64,000 bases of DNA, taken from NCBI GenBank assembly GCA_024760905.1, contig CM045729.1, positions 85,061,050 to 85,125,049 on the forward strand, written 5' to 3'. This document shows, in pieces, positions 10,598 through 23,435 of this stretch (positions are counted from its first letter, which is position 1; each line of letters starts with the position of its first letter). The translations under genes and the position numbers were made by a program. This stretch comes from Plotosus lineatus (Eukaryota; Chordata; Actinopteri; Siluriformes; Plotosidae). The notes beneath the pieces are model-generated. The model was not told the DNA's origin and searched no databases. It was given only the letters and a program-made list of their open reading frames with translations.

Positions 10598-11327
10598 TTT
10601 TAAACAAAGCAATTCATAACCGTTCAGCATTTTAAGGAAGTGACATTTAAGCAGTTAGCTGTTAATTTGCACCAGTGAGGAGAATGAGATGCACTATTGC
10701 GGGCTATGAGCTTCAAACTGGGTCGATTCACACAGTAGATGGTTCTGATTCATTTTAATGAGTTTTCATTTTAGATTTCTCAACATTAATGCCCAAAATC
10801 CACTTCATAATATTCATTCTCTTTGTCATCTTAAGTATACGATGACTCCACATTATTCACTGTAATTATTAGTTGTTAAAAAACCCTCAGTTTCTATTTC
10901 ATGGATGTTTCATTGATTGAAAAAGATTCTGCTTCACAAGTAAATTTTGGTGTAAAACATTTCAAAATATCCTGAATAAAGCCAAATGAACCGGGGTTTC
11001 CTGCTCCAAAATGACAGTAAATCAAATATGACATTATTGTTATTTCGCATTTAACTAAGCACTTGCTCCTAGGATGATTTGGGTACGTGTCTATAAGCAG
11101 AACCAAAATAAGTTTTGGAAATTTTCATGAAATTTGTCCAAGAAGCAGGGCTTTGGAAAATGGAAATTTTGGTGGAAAATTTGATCTGAATAAAAAACCA
11201 AAAAAGTTTAAATGTACTGTTAAACATTTTGAGACAGGATAATTTTTTGGAACCCAGTTATTACAGCAGGCCCAGCAGAGGGTGCTATGTACTTTCTATT
11301 TCACAAGTATTTATACATACATACATA

Positions 11328-12080
11328 CAGTCACTATTCGAGTTACGACCTAGATCAGTTCCGACCAACCAGACATAAGTCGGATTGGTCGTAAGTTGGA
11401 TATTTAACACAATGAAACCGAAATCACCCAGCACTCGCTATAACTTCATGTGAAGCGTATTCTTCACGTGCACGTTCTTTCAACATGTAAAATAAACTTG
11501 TATCCTTACTTTGCACTGCTCGCAACATCACTTTCACATTTCTTTGCTTATTATCTTCTAGCCACATGTATAGCAACTTTTCCATCGCTACAATCGGTTC
11601 TTCATGCTGTTTTGTGATGACAGTTGACTTAATTGGGGCTGCTGCTTTCACTGCTTTCTTAATGCGGTTCTTGTCCTTCAAAATTGTAAACACCGTGGAG
11701 TGGGAGAGATGGAGATCTCAAGCGATGGAATTTATTTTTTTCCTCCTTTATATTGCTTTATTACTTTCATCTCCATCTCCAACAACAGTGCCTTCCTTGC
11801 TTTCTTAGTAGAATTGCCATCTGATGAATCACACTTACTCTTGGGCACCATGGTAATGGAGTATAGTAAATGAAAGTAAAATTGTACTGTAAAAGAGATG
11901 TTACTGTGATGGTATCCAGTCACTGAGTGTAGTGGTAGAATGCTGTGAGTGTGAGATGCTGGGCTGCTGTACTGCCACAACTATCTTATGCACTACGCTG
12001 CCGGACATATACAGTACACTCATAATAGGCATCTGCTAGACGTGGTCGTAAGTACGGGTGGTCATAACTCACATTATCAG
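11328..12080 (-). mobile_element. pogo/Tigger-like transposon, internally deleted
   Basis: The minus strand encodes MVPKSKCDSSDGNSTKKARK (about 11851) and then ILKDKNRIKKAVKAAAPIKS (about 11685), the N-terminal helix-turn-helix region of Tigger transposases, with the rest of the DDE domain missing. Inverted ends start CAGTCACTATTCGAGTTACG on the left; the reverse complement of the right end reads CTGATAATGTGAGTTATGAC. Both are next to TA (11326-11327 and 12081-12082), the expected target. It is a non-autonomous derivative. Confidence 0.8.
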
Positions 12081-12082
12081 TA

Positions 12083-13246
12083 CATTACAACAAATAATGA
12101 ACTTTATCACAATATGCTAAACATTAGACTTTCATATATTTTAGATTCATTACACACAAGTGAAGTAGTTCAAGCCGTTTATTGTTTTAATATTGATAAT
12201 TTTGGCAAAAAAGTAAAGAAAAAACAAAAATCCCTATCTCAAAAAATTACCATATTTCATCCGACCAATAAAAAAAGTGTTACCTTCATATAATGTTCAG
12301 CTGCATTGACCCTGCCCTTGATAAAACACAGTGGACCAACACCAGCAGCTGACATGGCACCCCAGACCATCACTGACTGTGGGTACTTGACACTGGACTT
12401 CAGGCATTTTGGCATTTCCTTCTCCCCAGTCTTCCTCCAGACTCTGGCACCTTGATTTCCGAATGACATGCAAAATTTGCTTTCATCCGAAAAAAGTACT
12501 TTGGACCACTGAGCAACAGTCCAGTGCTGCTTCTCTGTAGCCCAGGTCAGGCACTTCTGCCGCTGTTTCTGGTTCAGAAGTGGCTTGACCTGGGGAATGC
12601 GGCACCTGTAGCCCATTTCCTGCACGGTGGCTCTGGATGTTTCTACTCCGGACTCAGTCCACTGCTTCCACACAGGTCCCCCAAGGTCTGGAATCGGCCC
12701 TTCTCCACAATCTTCCTGAGGGTCCAGTCACCTCTTCTGGTTGTGCAGCGTTTTCTGCCACACTTTTTCCTTCCCACAGACGTCCCACTGAGGTGGCTTG
12801 ATAGAGCACGCTGGGAACAGCCTATTCGCTCAGAGATTTCTTTCTGTGTCTTACCCTCTTGCTTGAGGGTGTCAATGATGGCCTTCTGGACAGCAGTCAG
12901 GTCGGCAGTCTTACCCATGATTGCGGTTTTGAGTAATGAACCAGGCTGGGAGTTTTTAAAAGCCTCAGGAATCTTTTGCAGGTGTTTAGAGTTAATTGGT
13001 TGATTCAGATGATTAGGTTAATAGCTCGTTTAGACTACCTGAACATGATATGCTAATTTTTTGAGAGAGGAATTTTGGGATTTCATGAGCTGTATACCAA
13101 AATCATCAGTATTAAAACAATAACAGACCTGAAATATTTCAGTTGGTGTGCAATGAATCTAAAATATATGAAAGTTTAATTTTTATCAGTAGATTACAGA
13201 AAATAATGAACTTTATCACAATATGCTAATTTTTTGGGAAGGACTA
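12083..13246 (-). mobile_element. Tc1-like transposon with long inverted repeats, truncated transposase
   Basis: The minus strand encodes MGKTADLTAVQKAIIDTLKQ (12918), a paired-like HTH, then after a frame break at about 12650 VAQWSKVLFSDESKFC with the first catalytic Asp (FSDE). The frame ends near VNAAEHYMKV, so the second Asp and the Glu are missing. About 100 bases of the left flank (12140-12220) are an inverted, diverged copy of 13080-13180, giving long inverted repeats. The outer left end does not mirror the right one simply. Confidence 0.82.
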
Positions 13247-13978
13247 GTGTATATATACATACACATATACATATACACATGTGTGTGTGTGTTTGATTAG
13301 ATCATTCTTTTATTCCTTTTCTAAAAAAAAAACAATATTGGGAAACATGTCTGCTTTCACTCCTGCCGGACTTATCTTGCTGGGTGAGCAATAACGTTTA
13401 AAACTGGAAATTTTGGTTTTTTCGATAGTCAGTCAACCCCAGACAGCTATTGTAACTACATCATGTACATATGCGCATGTGTACCTGCACGTCTGCTGTT
13501 TCAAGTCTAGCGATCAGTACAGTACGCGCCTGTACAAATGTCTGGCAACAATACTATCGACATGTAGCTCTCATGTCTTTTGCATGTTTGGATTTCCTGT
13601 TTTTCTTGTACCTCATGTGCGTACGTGATGTCTTTGCCTATTCATGGCCCATGCAAGACCCCAGCATGGTAGACATGATGCATGAACGGTCCATTGGCCA
13701 CAGGTCTATGAAAATATTTTTAAGGCAGCCGCCTTTATGAGTGTCATGGAGAATATTGTGCCAGCATGTGTCACTGGTCTATTTAAAGCAGGAGTTTCAA
13801 CAGAATATACAGAATGTGACAAGTAGAAAAGTACTACAATGTATGCCATCAGCTCAGGACAGACTAGATTCAAATTATTTATACATTTTAAACAAAAGTT
13901 TCAGGATTTTTTAAGAATACAAGAAAGTTTATATATATACACATATATACACATATATACATATGCATACACCTTTTC

Positions 13979-14021
13979 TGTTATTATTATTATTATTATT
14001 ATTAATAATAATAATAATAAA
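13979..14021. repeat. (TTA)n/(AAT)n microsatellite
   Basis: TTA triplets followed by AAT triplets form a short perfect palindrome-like repeat. Alternating TA-rich tracts precede it (13930-13970). Confidence 0.85.
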
Positions 14022-14719
14022 ATTTGTATAACATGCACAGAAATCAAAAACAGAAGAGCAGGGGTCTGTTTTACAGGAATATATCTCCTCTTGTACTCGT
14101 CAGCAATATCAATTCAGTTCAAATATCAGAAGTGTGCAGTTCACCAGCTCAGACAGCCTCTCCCTGTTTATTTTTGTAGCACTTTCACTTACTTCAGTAA
14201 AAATACTGTTCATCTGATGCTCATGCAGATCTCTACATTTCCTCATGCAGAAGGACAATGTGAGAATTTGGCATTAATTGTTTTTAAGTCCATATGGTAA
14301 GGTATACTTTTTTTTAAATTTTTTTTATCTCTACTGCTTGGCAGGGTAGGTTATAATCAGTAGGTTCTTTTTGTTTGTTACCAAACTTGGGGTTATGGGG
14401 CTGGCAAGAACCCTTAACATTTTGGAACAATTTCAAGTCATTATCCTGATCCAGAAATTCATTAAAGGCGTTTTAACAAGCATTTCTAAAAGACTTTTCT
14501 TTTAGCAGAATTATCAAAAAACTACTAATATGATTCTCGTGAAACTGGATAGGGGTGGGGCCAGGATTTCAAAGAACCCATTAGATTTTGGAAATGGTCT
14601 GTGCATGGGCTCACGTCAAAATAATCTCACCCTCCCTCCAAAAAAAAAAAAACAAAACAAAAAAAAACATCCTTCTTTAACACTGGCAACATATTAATCT
14701 GATACTCACAATGGGGAGA

Positions 14720-16806
14720 CTTATGTCCTCCATAATTATTGGCAGCCCTGGGTAAGATGAGTTCTTCAGCTTCTAATAAATTCATTTTTTTCTAAATAAT
14801 ATCAGAGCACAATGAAAACAAGAGGAAACTCCAACCTTTAATTTAAGTGGGGGGAAAAACATCCTACATTAAGAAATAATTATTTTACATCAAATCATTT
14901 GTGCCACATTTATCAACACCCCTGATGCTCATACTTTGTACAACCAACTTTTACCAACTAGAACAGCACCTAATCTTCTCTTATAATGTTTCGCAAGATG
15001 GGAGAATACAGAAAGAGGAATCTTGGATTGTTTCCTCTCTGCACGATTTTGCTAAATCATCCGGCGACCTGGTCCTCTCCTCGGCTCTCTTCCTCTTTAG
15101 CTCACTCCACAGGGTTTCAATGGGGCTCAGATCTGGGGACTGAGATGAGTATGAGAAAAGCTTGATTCTGTGTCTGTTGAACCATTTTTGTGTAGATTTG
15201 GCCACAAATCTTTTGTTTAGGGTCATTATCTTGCTGAAAGGCTCAGACCCATCTTCAGCTTTTGGGCGGATGCCACGAGATTTTGATTAAAAATGTTCTG
15301 CTAATTTAAAGCTTTCGTGATGCCATGCACCCTAACATGGTTCCCAGGGCCTCTGGAAGAGAAACTCACCCACAGCATCACCAGACTTCACAATAGGCAT
15401 GAGGTGCTTTTCTGCAAAATCATCCTTTGTGCTTTGCCAGACCCAATGAGAGTGTTTGTTGCCAAAATGCTGTATCTTGGCCTCATCTGATCAAAGCACA
15501 TGGTCCCAGTTGAAGTGCTGGTACCGCTTAGCAAACTCCAGATGTTTTTTCCCTACCTGCCCCCCAAACAGCTTGTTGGCATGCATATAGCACACCAAGA
15601 AGCTCCAATTTGTTGCAATTCTTTAACAGTGAGCTTTGGAGAACTTCCTCCTTTTCACTGTGCATGGTGGCAAAATAACCTCAAGTCCTCGTCCAGGCTT
15701 GTTTTCCACTGTACTGGTTGTTTTAAACTTCTTAATGATTCCTCTGACAGCCGATATGTACAAGTGCAGCCTAGGGGCGATTTTGTTGTAGCCATTGCCT
15801 GACTTGTGAAGGTCGACACCCACCAGCCTTACTTGAATGGTGTTTTCTTTTGTCTTTCCTATGTTGAAGAGTGGACAAGAGAAATGTCCTCTGTATCATA
15901 TCATATTTATACCCCAGGGAAACAGGAAGTGATAAATTACTCATTAAATGCTCCTAAATACAGGGATCCCTCACTTTCCGCAGTTAATTGGGACTGAAAT
16001 CCCCACCGACCATTAAAATCCGTAAAGTAGGATCACCCCCCCAATCCCACCCCAGTGACGTATACGTACATGTATATGTGTATATAATATCAATAAATAC
16101 CTATTCAATGCTATACATGCTTATAATAACAATTAAACATTAAAAAAATAACATAAGATGTAAATAAAATATAAATACACACACATACAGATAGTATTGC
16201 ATGAGAAGAAGACAACACATACATACGCGCGGGCACGCATGCAGATGCGCGTGCACATACAGATGCAACGGTGTAAGTAGTTCTGATGGGAGATTTTGGG
16301 TTGTTTTTTGTTTTGTGTTAGTTGAGGGATTTTTAATTTTTTTTTTTGCATAATTAGCCTTGTTTCATTAACTTTTCCCCCTATTCTTCCTTAATTTCCT
16401 TATTTTTTTATTCAATGAATATTTATTTATTTATTAAATAAATTAAAAAAAAACGCAATGCACTGAAGCCACATGAATTGAAGCGCGACGTAGCGAGGGA
16501 TCCTTGTATTCTGATCAACTTTGAAAACTACTAGTATTGTAGAAATGACAGAAATATTCCAATCACATTTATTTCCTAGGAATTGTTAGGGGTGCTAATA
16601 ATTTTGAAAAAGATGACTTTATGAAAAATCATAATTTCTTAGTTGGGGATTTTTTCATAAAAAAAACAAAAAAAATCCCAGAAAATTCACTTTTGTTGAC
16701 GGTTACATTTTTCAGTATGAAAGTACAGTAGCTTCTGCATTAAAAATAGAATTTATTTTAAGGCTTTTGACACAACCAGGGGTCCAGCAATTCTGGAGGG
16801 CAGTGT
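14720..16806 (-). mobile_element. Tc1-like transposon carrying a MITE
   Basis: The left end contains TCCTCCATAATTATTGGCAG; the reverse complement of the right end reads CTGCCCTCCAGAATTGCTGG, so both belong to the common fish Tc1 end that begins CACTGCCCTCC. The minus strand encodes an N-terminal HTH fragment (15823: GVDLHKSGNGYNKIAPRL) and a C-terminal fragment with SPDLSPIETLWSELK (15226), containing the catalytic Glu. The middle is frame-broken. A TA-flanked MITE at 15961-16506 interrupts the part ahead of the transposase. Confidence 0.85.
15961..16506. mobile_element. TA-flanked MITE (family C)
   Basis: The ends are CAGGGATCCCTCACTTTCCG and, reverse-complemented, CAAGGATCCCTCGCTACGTC, flanked by TA at 15959-15960 and 16507-16508. 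No coding potential. A second copy in the opposite orientation is the target of the retrovirus insertion (48591-48594 plus 57452-57912). TA targets and the end type point to the Tc1/mariner/pogo group. Confidence 0.85.
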
Positions 16807-17821
16807 ATGTGTATGTCAAGTTGCAGTAATCCATTCCGGCCTGGTGGATATATCTTGCACTCTGTGTTTGCCCCTCAAGTTTATTACATGTGACCAGTGT
16901 ACAGCTGGTGAACCGCCCAACTGGTTGCTTTACTTTTACATTTATTACTGCTTATGTATTTGTTACTACTTACAGTGCAACTATTTGTTGTGATATTCTA
17001 GCAGCTAGTGGGTCACTTCCTCCAATAATAAACTAAAAATTAAATGTATAAAACATGGAATTTGAGTGGATATCACTGCAACACACAGTCTCATTCTTTG
17101 AATGACATACAGCACACGTGCTGTGAAATATTAAACCTAAAAATATTGACAGAATAAAGTTAAATGATGTAAAAGACAAATGAAGGACCACTTCAACAGC
17201 CGATGTTGAAACTCACTGATGTAACCGCAGTTTATTTTAGTCTGGCCACGCGATGATGAGTGTAATGCACACGTTCCGCTGTTCATTTGCAAATAATAGC
17301 TTTCTTAAAATTATACTGAAATCTTTGGAGTAAGCAGATGATTGTCAGATAAAATCCGACTGTTTAAAACCTTGGTTCTGCTATAAAAGCTCCACGCACA
17401 GTATTGGCTGTGAGAGAACATGGAAATGAAACTTAAAAATTAAATATGAATTCTGAACTCAACCACTTTGCTTCCCTGAAAACGAATATATACTTTATTT
17501 TTCCAAATTACTAAAATCATTTATCAAATCTGACATTTGAAAGCGAAAGATATAGACTTTATTTCCATAGATATAATATAATACCAAATACTACTACTGG
17601 CAATCGAGATCAAGTTACCGCCATCATGAAGGTGTGAAACATCTGAAGAACCACATTTCGCAGTGTAGATTATTTCTGTTAGAAAAGGAAAAGTCGGTGG
17701 ACAGTACATGTGATATTATTACCATGTGTATGAAAGTTGCATATGACTTCATTTCTAATATTATAATTATAATGTAGTATTATCAACTAAAAACTGATTA
17801 GAAAATTTTTGATAAGCTTTT

Positions 17822-18699
17822 CAATTTTGACGTGATAAGCGCCAAGAGTGCTTTAAAAATTGGAGTGGGCGGGCACTTATTAAAATGTTACCAGTGGGAG
17901 TGGAACAGTAAGTGCTTATTAGCACCGAGGTGGAAAACATGAATAGTAACAGAACAATAAATGAGTTTTACTGGAATTTGTATTATTCATTTTGTGGTAT
18001 CAAGCAAACTACTTACATGAAAGCTGAAAATAAACAGAAAACAGCATAATATTTAAAAAAAAAGATCCCTTACTTTTCCCTCACAGTGCTGTTCCTTTAA
18101 ACTTTAATTTAAATTAAAAAGGATCTAAAAATCCTTTTCCTGGATGTAAAATCAAGCCAATCAACACGAATGTCAACTTTAGCACATGCCACGTTGAACC
18201 AATCAACATGAACATAAACAAAAGCACATGGCCAGGAAGGTCTTTAAATTTATGAAGTTAGTGAGCAGGAGAATCGGATGAAAAATACTCGTCATCACTT
18301 TCTGATTGCTCTGTATCTGGCTCATAGCTACATTCATTCAGTGCATCCCATAATTTTGCTGTAGCAGGTTCTAATGGTTCATCGGTTGTTGGACATTTAC
18401 CAAGAGGACAGAAAAATATTTTCCTGTTTTTTAAAACATGGAGGAACAGTCAAATATGTTTTTACTGATGAACATTATAGACATTCCCCAGTGGCAGAGC
18501 GTCTTGAAATACCATGTAAACTCACTTTTACAGGCAATGAACGCCTCATTTTACAGTTACAGAGACTGATCGAATAAAATTGGTAAGTTTGAGCTACGAT
18601 TTTGCTCCTAGTACACATGGGCAGTTATTAGAAGCAAGAAAAAAAATGGGGAGGGGAGGGGTGCTTATTGGAGCAGGGTGCTTATTACGTCGAATACTG
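17822..18699. mobile_element. TIR-bearing DNA element (family D), copy 1
   Basis: The reverse complement of the right end reads CAGTATTCGACGTAATAAGC and is next to TA (18700-18701); the left end CAATTTTGACGTGATAAGCG is a diverged match. A copy at 28637-29345 shares the interior. The 67-codon frame at 18374-18577 is shared by both copies, but the differences I could see between them change amino acids, so I do not call it a gene. Confidence 0.7.
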
Positions 18700-18767
18700 T
18701 AATCGATATTTCACAAGTATTTTTGTGGAGAAATCATCATTTCATATCAGATTTAAACACCTAGGTG

Positions 18768-18990
18768 GAATGATGATGTAGTAGTTAGCATGTCCCCCTC
18801 TCAGTAAGAAGGTCCTGGGCTTGAGTCCTGGACTCGGCGGGGGTGTTTCTGTATGGAGTTTGTATGTTTTCTCTGTGCTTGTGGTTTCCTCTGGTTTCCA
18901 CACCTGCACATTAGTCTATTTAGCTGTTCCAAATTGCCCCTTGAACGGTTGTGAGAGTGTGAGCCCTGTGATGGACTGCCAAGGTATTTA
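18768..18990 (+). mobile_element. V-SINE-like SINE
   Basis: A tRNA-like head (GATGTAGTAGTTAGCATGTC with B box GGCTTGAGTCC) is followed by the V-SINE body (TTTCTGTATGGAGTTTGTAT). The end fades near 18990. Confidence 0.75.
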
Positions 18991-19367
18991 ACGTATGAGA
19001 TTTAAACACTTGAATCGGTTCAACAACAGGTTGTGCATTAACATGTAATTTAATTTGCTTTTACTTGGAGTAAAGAAATCTATTGAAAAATTATGTTTGT
19101 AGCCAAAAAACAAACTGGAAACAAACCAGCTAGTTTCTAGGCATTTAGGATATCTATACCCTGATATGGACCACGAATAATACAATCCCATCAGACTTCC
19201 AATAAAGTGTTACAAAGTTTTATCTGCCATATATCGGATATCTATAGCAACATAAAGAAAGTCTGCTGCAACAGTGTCTTCGACAGAATGAGTCCCAGTG
19301 AGTATTTCAGATCACCTGTTGCCCTGGAGTGGAGAATGTGTGGACACACAGAACTCATGCTCTAATT

Positions 19368-19783
19368 CACAGGTGTCAAACTCAAGGCCTGTGGGCCATA
19401 TTTGGCCCGCCAACTCATTTTATGTGGCCCATATCTGTTTTCAAAGATTATGATTATCGTACATCTTTTGCATCAACTATTACCATGAAACCTCAGTCAT
19501 CATCCTTTCCATCCATCATCCATTCCACTAGGTGGCAGCAACAGCCTTTTCCAAGTAAAAAGTGAGTCATTCCTGACTCAAAATAGACGGCATGCTTTCT
19601 TATTGCTGTTAAGCTTTGCCAGAAAATGTAACTAAAAAGGAAAAGGGGTCAAATTTCTAAACGTCATTTTGTGATGGATTTCATGGTTGATTTTTAGAAC
19701 AGATGCTCAGTGATTTATTTGGCCCTTGATCACCTTTAAATTTATTGTAGTGACCCTCAGTGAAAATGAGTTTGACACCCCTG
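19368..19783. mobile_element. hAT MITE with 8-bp target duplication
   Basis: The ends CACAGGTGTCAAAC and (reverse complement) CAGGGGTGTCAAAC form 14-bp inverted repeats. The flanks CTCTAATT (19360-19367) and CTCTAATC (19784-19791) form an 8-bp target duplication with one mismatch, which is the hAT signature. Length 416 bp, no transposase. Confidence 0.88.
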
Positions 19784-22227
19784 CTCTAATCTGATACCAA
19801 TCATTGCATAACATTTTACCATGATTACAAATAGAAAAATTATAAGGTGTCCCTTACATATCTTGAACAGATGACTACAGAAATAATATAATTCGTCTGG
19901 GTTTAAACCTTTCAAACATCCCTCATCATGTTTTGAGGAAGGTAAGTGTAATATTTTGAGCACAGAGCCAAAGCAGAAGCGAAAGGCTGCGTTTCTGCTT
20001 CTCGAGTCACATCAGGGGAAACAAACCCATTTAAGGGCTTCTTTTATAATATCTACATTATCTGGAGTTTAATATATCTGACATAATGACCTGTAAAACT
20101 CTGAAAATGTATTTAGTGTATATTTTCTGAACCTTATTTAAAAAAATAAATAAATAAAAAATATTAATCATAAAAATAATAAAGAGATGTAGTGTTCCTG
20201 CTTTGGCGGAAAAGTTACTATGACCGATTTAATTGGTTTAAATTCCTTTACTGATTAATCAGTTATGGGTTCAATTACGGTGTAATCCTCAGTTTGGTTC
20301 TGAAAACTTCCAGTGACATAAAAGTTTGTTTCCCCGAGTTCAGGGCTAACCGTATTAAAGTGGCCTGTTCTCTCTTTCCAGAATCCAGTTCATTGTTTTT
20401 ATTTCCATATTGGCCCATTTTGGTCTAATACCAGAACCATAACAGGAGTTAAATATTTATAATGTGATGAAATATATTCAAATTCATTCCACAGTTTAAG
20501 ATACGGCATGATCTTTTATTTCGTTTACAATCTTCAGAGAGTCACTTTCCTACATTGTGAGATAAATTAAAGCTTGTTGAGGTAATCTGGAAGGATAGCA
20601 GAATTCGAAGTTAGCATCAGAGCTGCAGCTAAACCTTCCCCTACACTTATAGGTCCCTCCAAGGCCACGTGCTCTGACTGTAGGCTAGTGCATGGTAGGG
20701 TCATGCACAAGCAGGTACAAATGGGAGCATTCAATTGAATATTTCTCAGTGAACCATGATGCAGTGCTTGGATGGTGTTTTTACAGAATTACAGTCACCA
20801 CAGATGATGGATTTTTTTTGCAGATCTCATAAGTTGCTATCTTGGAGTAAAGACCATTTCAGATAATATAATATTTTGTGTATGCAGTTACTGTATACGT
20901 TTAATAATCCCAGCTTTAGCCTCCCCACACACAAAAAGAGGCTGCCAAATCACATTAAACTCTCATTTTCTTTTCCATGCAACGTGAAGCTTCTTATGTT
21001 AAATCTCATTCTGTTGTACTTGAGTGGTGTTTATATTCAAAAATCTTTTCTTTTCAACACCACATCTGCACTCATCCATGACTGATGATGCGATAATAAA
21101 ATAAATAAACAGATCTGAAAAATATGAAAAACACTCAATAAAAAAAAAAAATTCTTCTTTTTTGCCTTAAACGTCATCCTCCTGTAATCACAGTATGATT
21201 TTATAATACATTTACATTCGTAAAACAGAATTGTCTTTCCTAATACTGCTGAGCTGATTCACCAGCAGGTAATTAAAGCAATCAAGTAATACGGAAAAGC
21301 CACGTAGCTCTTTCTAACAGAGCTTCAAACATTTCAGCATGAAGCGTGCGCTGATCAGATGAGAAGTTGAAGCAGGAAGAAAAGCCAGAATGCTTCTACT
21401 CCGGCACAGAAATAGTTCGTCTGAGTAGGTCTACCATCGTTATTGATATAGATGTATAAATACTATTCTCAGATGTGCCGTCTCCTTCAATATCTGCTAC
21501 AAAATATTGATTTTAGATCAAAATGTAATTTTCTACACTGCTAAACACCACCGCAATGCCTTCTACTGTAAATAATATTCACACACCTGGATGTTTGAAG
21601 CTTTATCTACAGGGCAGGATTATTTCACATTATTTTGATGTTGAAGATATTATCATAAAAGAAAAATAATCATTACATCGGGTTGAACATTTTCACGTTT
21701 TTTATTTCATTCCTTGCTCAGTCAGATCCTATTTATTATCTTCTGTTTCTTACGAACATTGTCTTCATGGCTGTAACGAAGAGCGCGGAAAAGATTCTCG
21801 TCAAGAGAGGAGAACGCTAACCACAACTTCCTGTTGCACTCTGCACAAGAAAGCTTTAACTTCTACTTTGTGCATCTTGGTGACAAACGCACACACACAC
21901 ACACACTATATTAGAAGCATGGAGTATGAAATCCATGTGCATATAGTGGAGTGTGTGTGTGTGTTAAATGTGTTTGCTAATGTAGATGACATAATATATG
22001 ATTGACGAGGCCAAGGCCTTTATGACCATTAAATGAAGTCATCATAACGTAAAAAGTCCATCGTTAAAAAAAGAAGAAGAAATAAAAAGCATCTGTAAAA
22101 CGTGATAAGCTGAGAGAGATAATGTAAAAAACAACATAAAAACGATTATACACGCACCATTACTGAGCTATTATAAGATATAAGATTTAAACCACACACA
22201 CTTCAATCTCTGGAGTTCTTTTCTTAC
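19784..22227. other. repeat-poor interval, no gene recognised
   Basis: AT-rich sequence with only short frames (the longest about 70 codons, none with recognisable homology). A short (CA)n lies at 21890-21906 and (TG)n at 21951-21964. It is probably lcp1 intron 1 just downstream of the promoter. Confidence 0.5.
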
Positions 22228-22365
22228 CTGAGGAAGGTAAACCTGAGGTTCGACTCGGTCTCTCTCTCTCTCTCTGTGTTACTCTGCTTCACACAAGCAG
22301 TGTGCAGAACAGCGAGGAACGGCAGATCTATTCAAACAAGAGAGGAAGGAAGTGACAATCAAACG
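22228..22365 (-). other. lcp1: candidate lcp1 non-coding first exon
   Basis: On the minus strand the sequence TACCTTCCTCAG is followed by a consensus donor GTAAGAAAAG, so an exon would end at 22228. Its 5' end is estimated from a TATA-like box at 22391-22400. The interval contains no ATG-started frame of note, as expected for a 5' UTR. Vertebrate L-plastin genes have an untranslated first exon separated from the start-codon exon, and the start exon here does begin five bases before its ATG. No transcript evidence is available, so this is an inference. Confidence 0.45.
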
Positions 22366-22390
22366 AAAACAGGAACGGTGCTCATCATGG

Positions 22391-22400
22391 CTTTATAAGG
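22391..22400 (-). promoter_or_regulatory. candidate TATA box for lcp1
   Basis: CCTTATAAAG on the minus strand lies about 30 bases upstream of the proposed start near 22362-22366. A purine-rich AGAGGAAGGAAGTG on the plus strand at 22341-22354 has two overlapping ETS/PU.1-type GGAA cores, which would suit a leukocyte gene. Short motifs like these occur by chance. Confidence 0.35.
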
Positions 22401-23435
22401 CAATCTGCTTCGGAAAGGTGACGCTCTCACAAAGTGACACTTCTTGAACACATTTATTCTGGGCCTCAGATTGAAGACCATGACGATAGATATTGATGTT
22501 TGACAGTAACCTTTTGTAAAAGTTAAGCAAAATGCGCATCATTTTCTTCAAAAAAATACCACACCACGTTAAAGTGTCCTCAAAACTACTCGCCATGTGA
22601 CTGTTTCAGAAACAGGAACTAAATGAGCCTCCATACACAGATTATTATTACAAGTTGCTCACCCTCTGTTATGATCTGCACAGAAGAGTTATCCCATAAC
22701 ACAAGCTGAAATTAGTAATACTGTATTTACATTTTGAAAACGTGCACTGATTACCGCCGCTGCCTTTCGGGGAGGTTGTGCATTCACTAGTGTCTGTTTG
22801 GTGCAGAATGATGTTCAGGTACTTTCACAGAAAGCAAGTAAGTTGGTAAGTTTCCCAAGAGCAAATTTTTTAACTTCAATCTTGGGGATCTTTGCTCTGC
22901 ATACTTATTTCTAGGCTGAACACACTGGCCCCGACTCACTCTGAGCTTAAAGTCTCTGTGAAATAGTTTATTAGTTGAGATTTAACTCTGAATGTTGAGG
23001 AGTTTCCTTTTAAAACAGCATTTCAGAGTGACAAAACAGTCATGTGACACAATAGCCAATGGCATTTGAGATACACCACACCAACGAATCTAACTCCACT
23101 GACCTTGCTGCGATTATTAAATATCTAGAACAACATGGTGATTAATCAGGTTAATACTCTTGCTTGGTCTGAAGTGACACATTCCAGCACTGAACAGCTT
23201 CAAGTTAGTAAAGCACTCATTTGCCAAACGGTTTACTCCCACTCGGCTGGACATTACCTCAGCCAACTCTGGGCATAAGACCTCCTTCAGCAGACATCTA
23301 ACATTATTCCTGAATGGCTTCAGAAAGAGTTCAAGGGTGTTGACAGGTGAGCTCCATATCCCCCAGGTCTGATGGAGAGTCTGTCAGAGGTTTCCATATG
23401 AAAAAGTTTGACCCATGGAGCCCCGACCTTGCAAA
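22401..23435. other. upstream interval, no gene recognised
   Basis: I see no coding similarity or clear repeat structure until 23436. The 67-codon minus frame at 22393-22596 has no recognisable features. Confidence 0.5.

Larger units (their letters stand above)
9623..22227 (-). other. lcp1: probable lcp1 intron 1
   Basis: If the 5' UTR exon proposed at 22228-22365 is right, this 12.6-kb interval is intron 1. About half is mobile DNA, listed separately. 9640-9940, 10340-10530, 10650-11320, 13250-14720, 16810-17820 and 19785-22200 hold no gene that I can recognise. The last of these is the longest repeat-poor block in the left half of the window and is a reasonable place for intronic regulatory elements, though I see no specific motif to claim. 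Confidence 0.5.

Noticed and set aside
13839..14300. 153-codon frame
   Set aside because: Crosses TA-rich and TTA/AAT microsatellites; no domain.
18374..18577. Conserved small protein shared with 28974-29273
   Set aside because: The two copies differ at a few bases and the differences I checked all change the amino acid, so there is no sign of protein-level selection; both lie in a TIR element.
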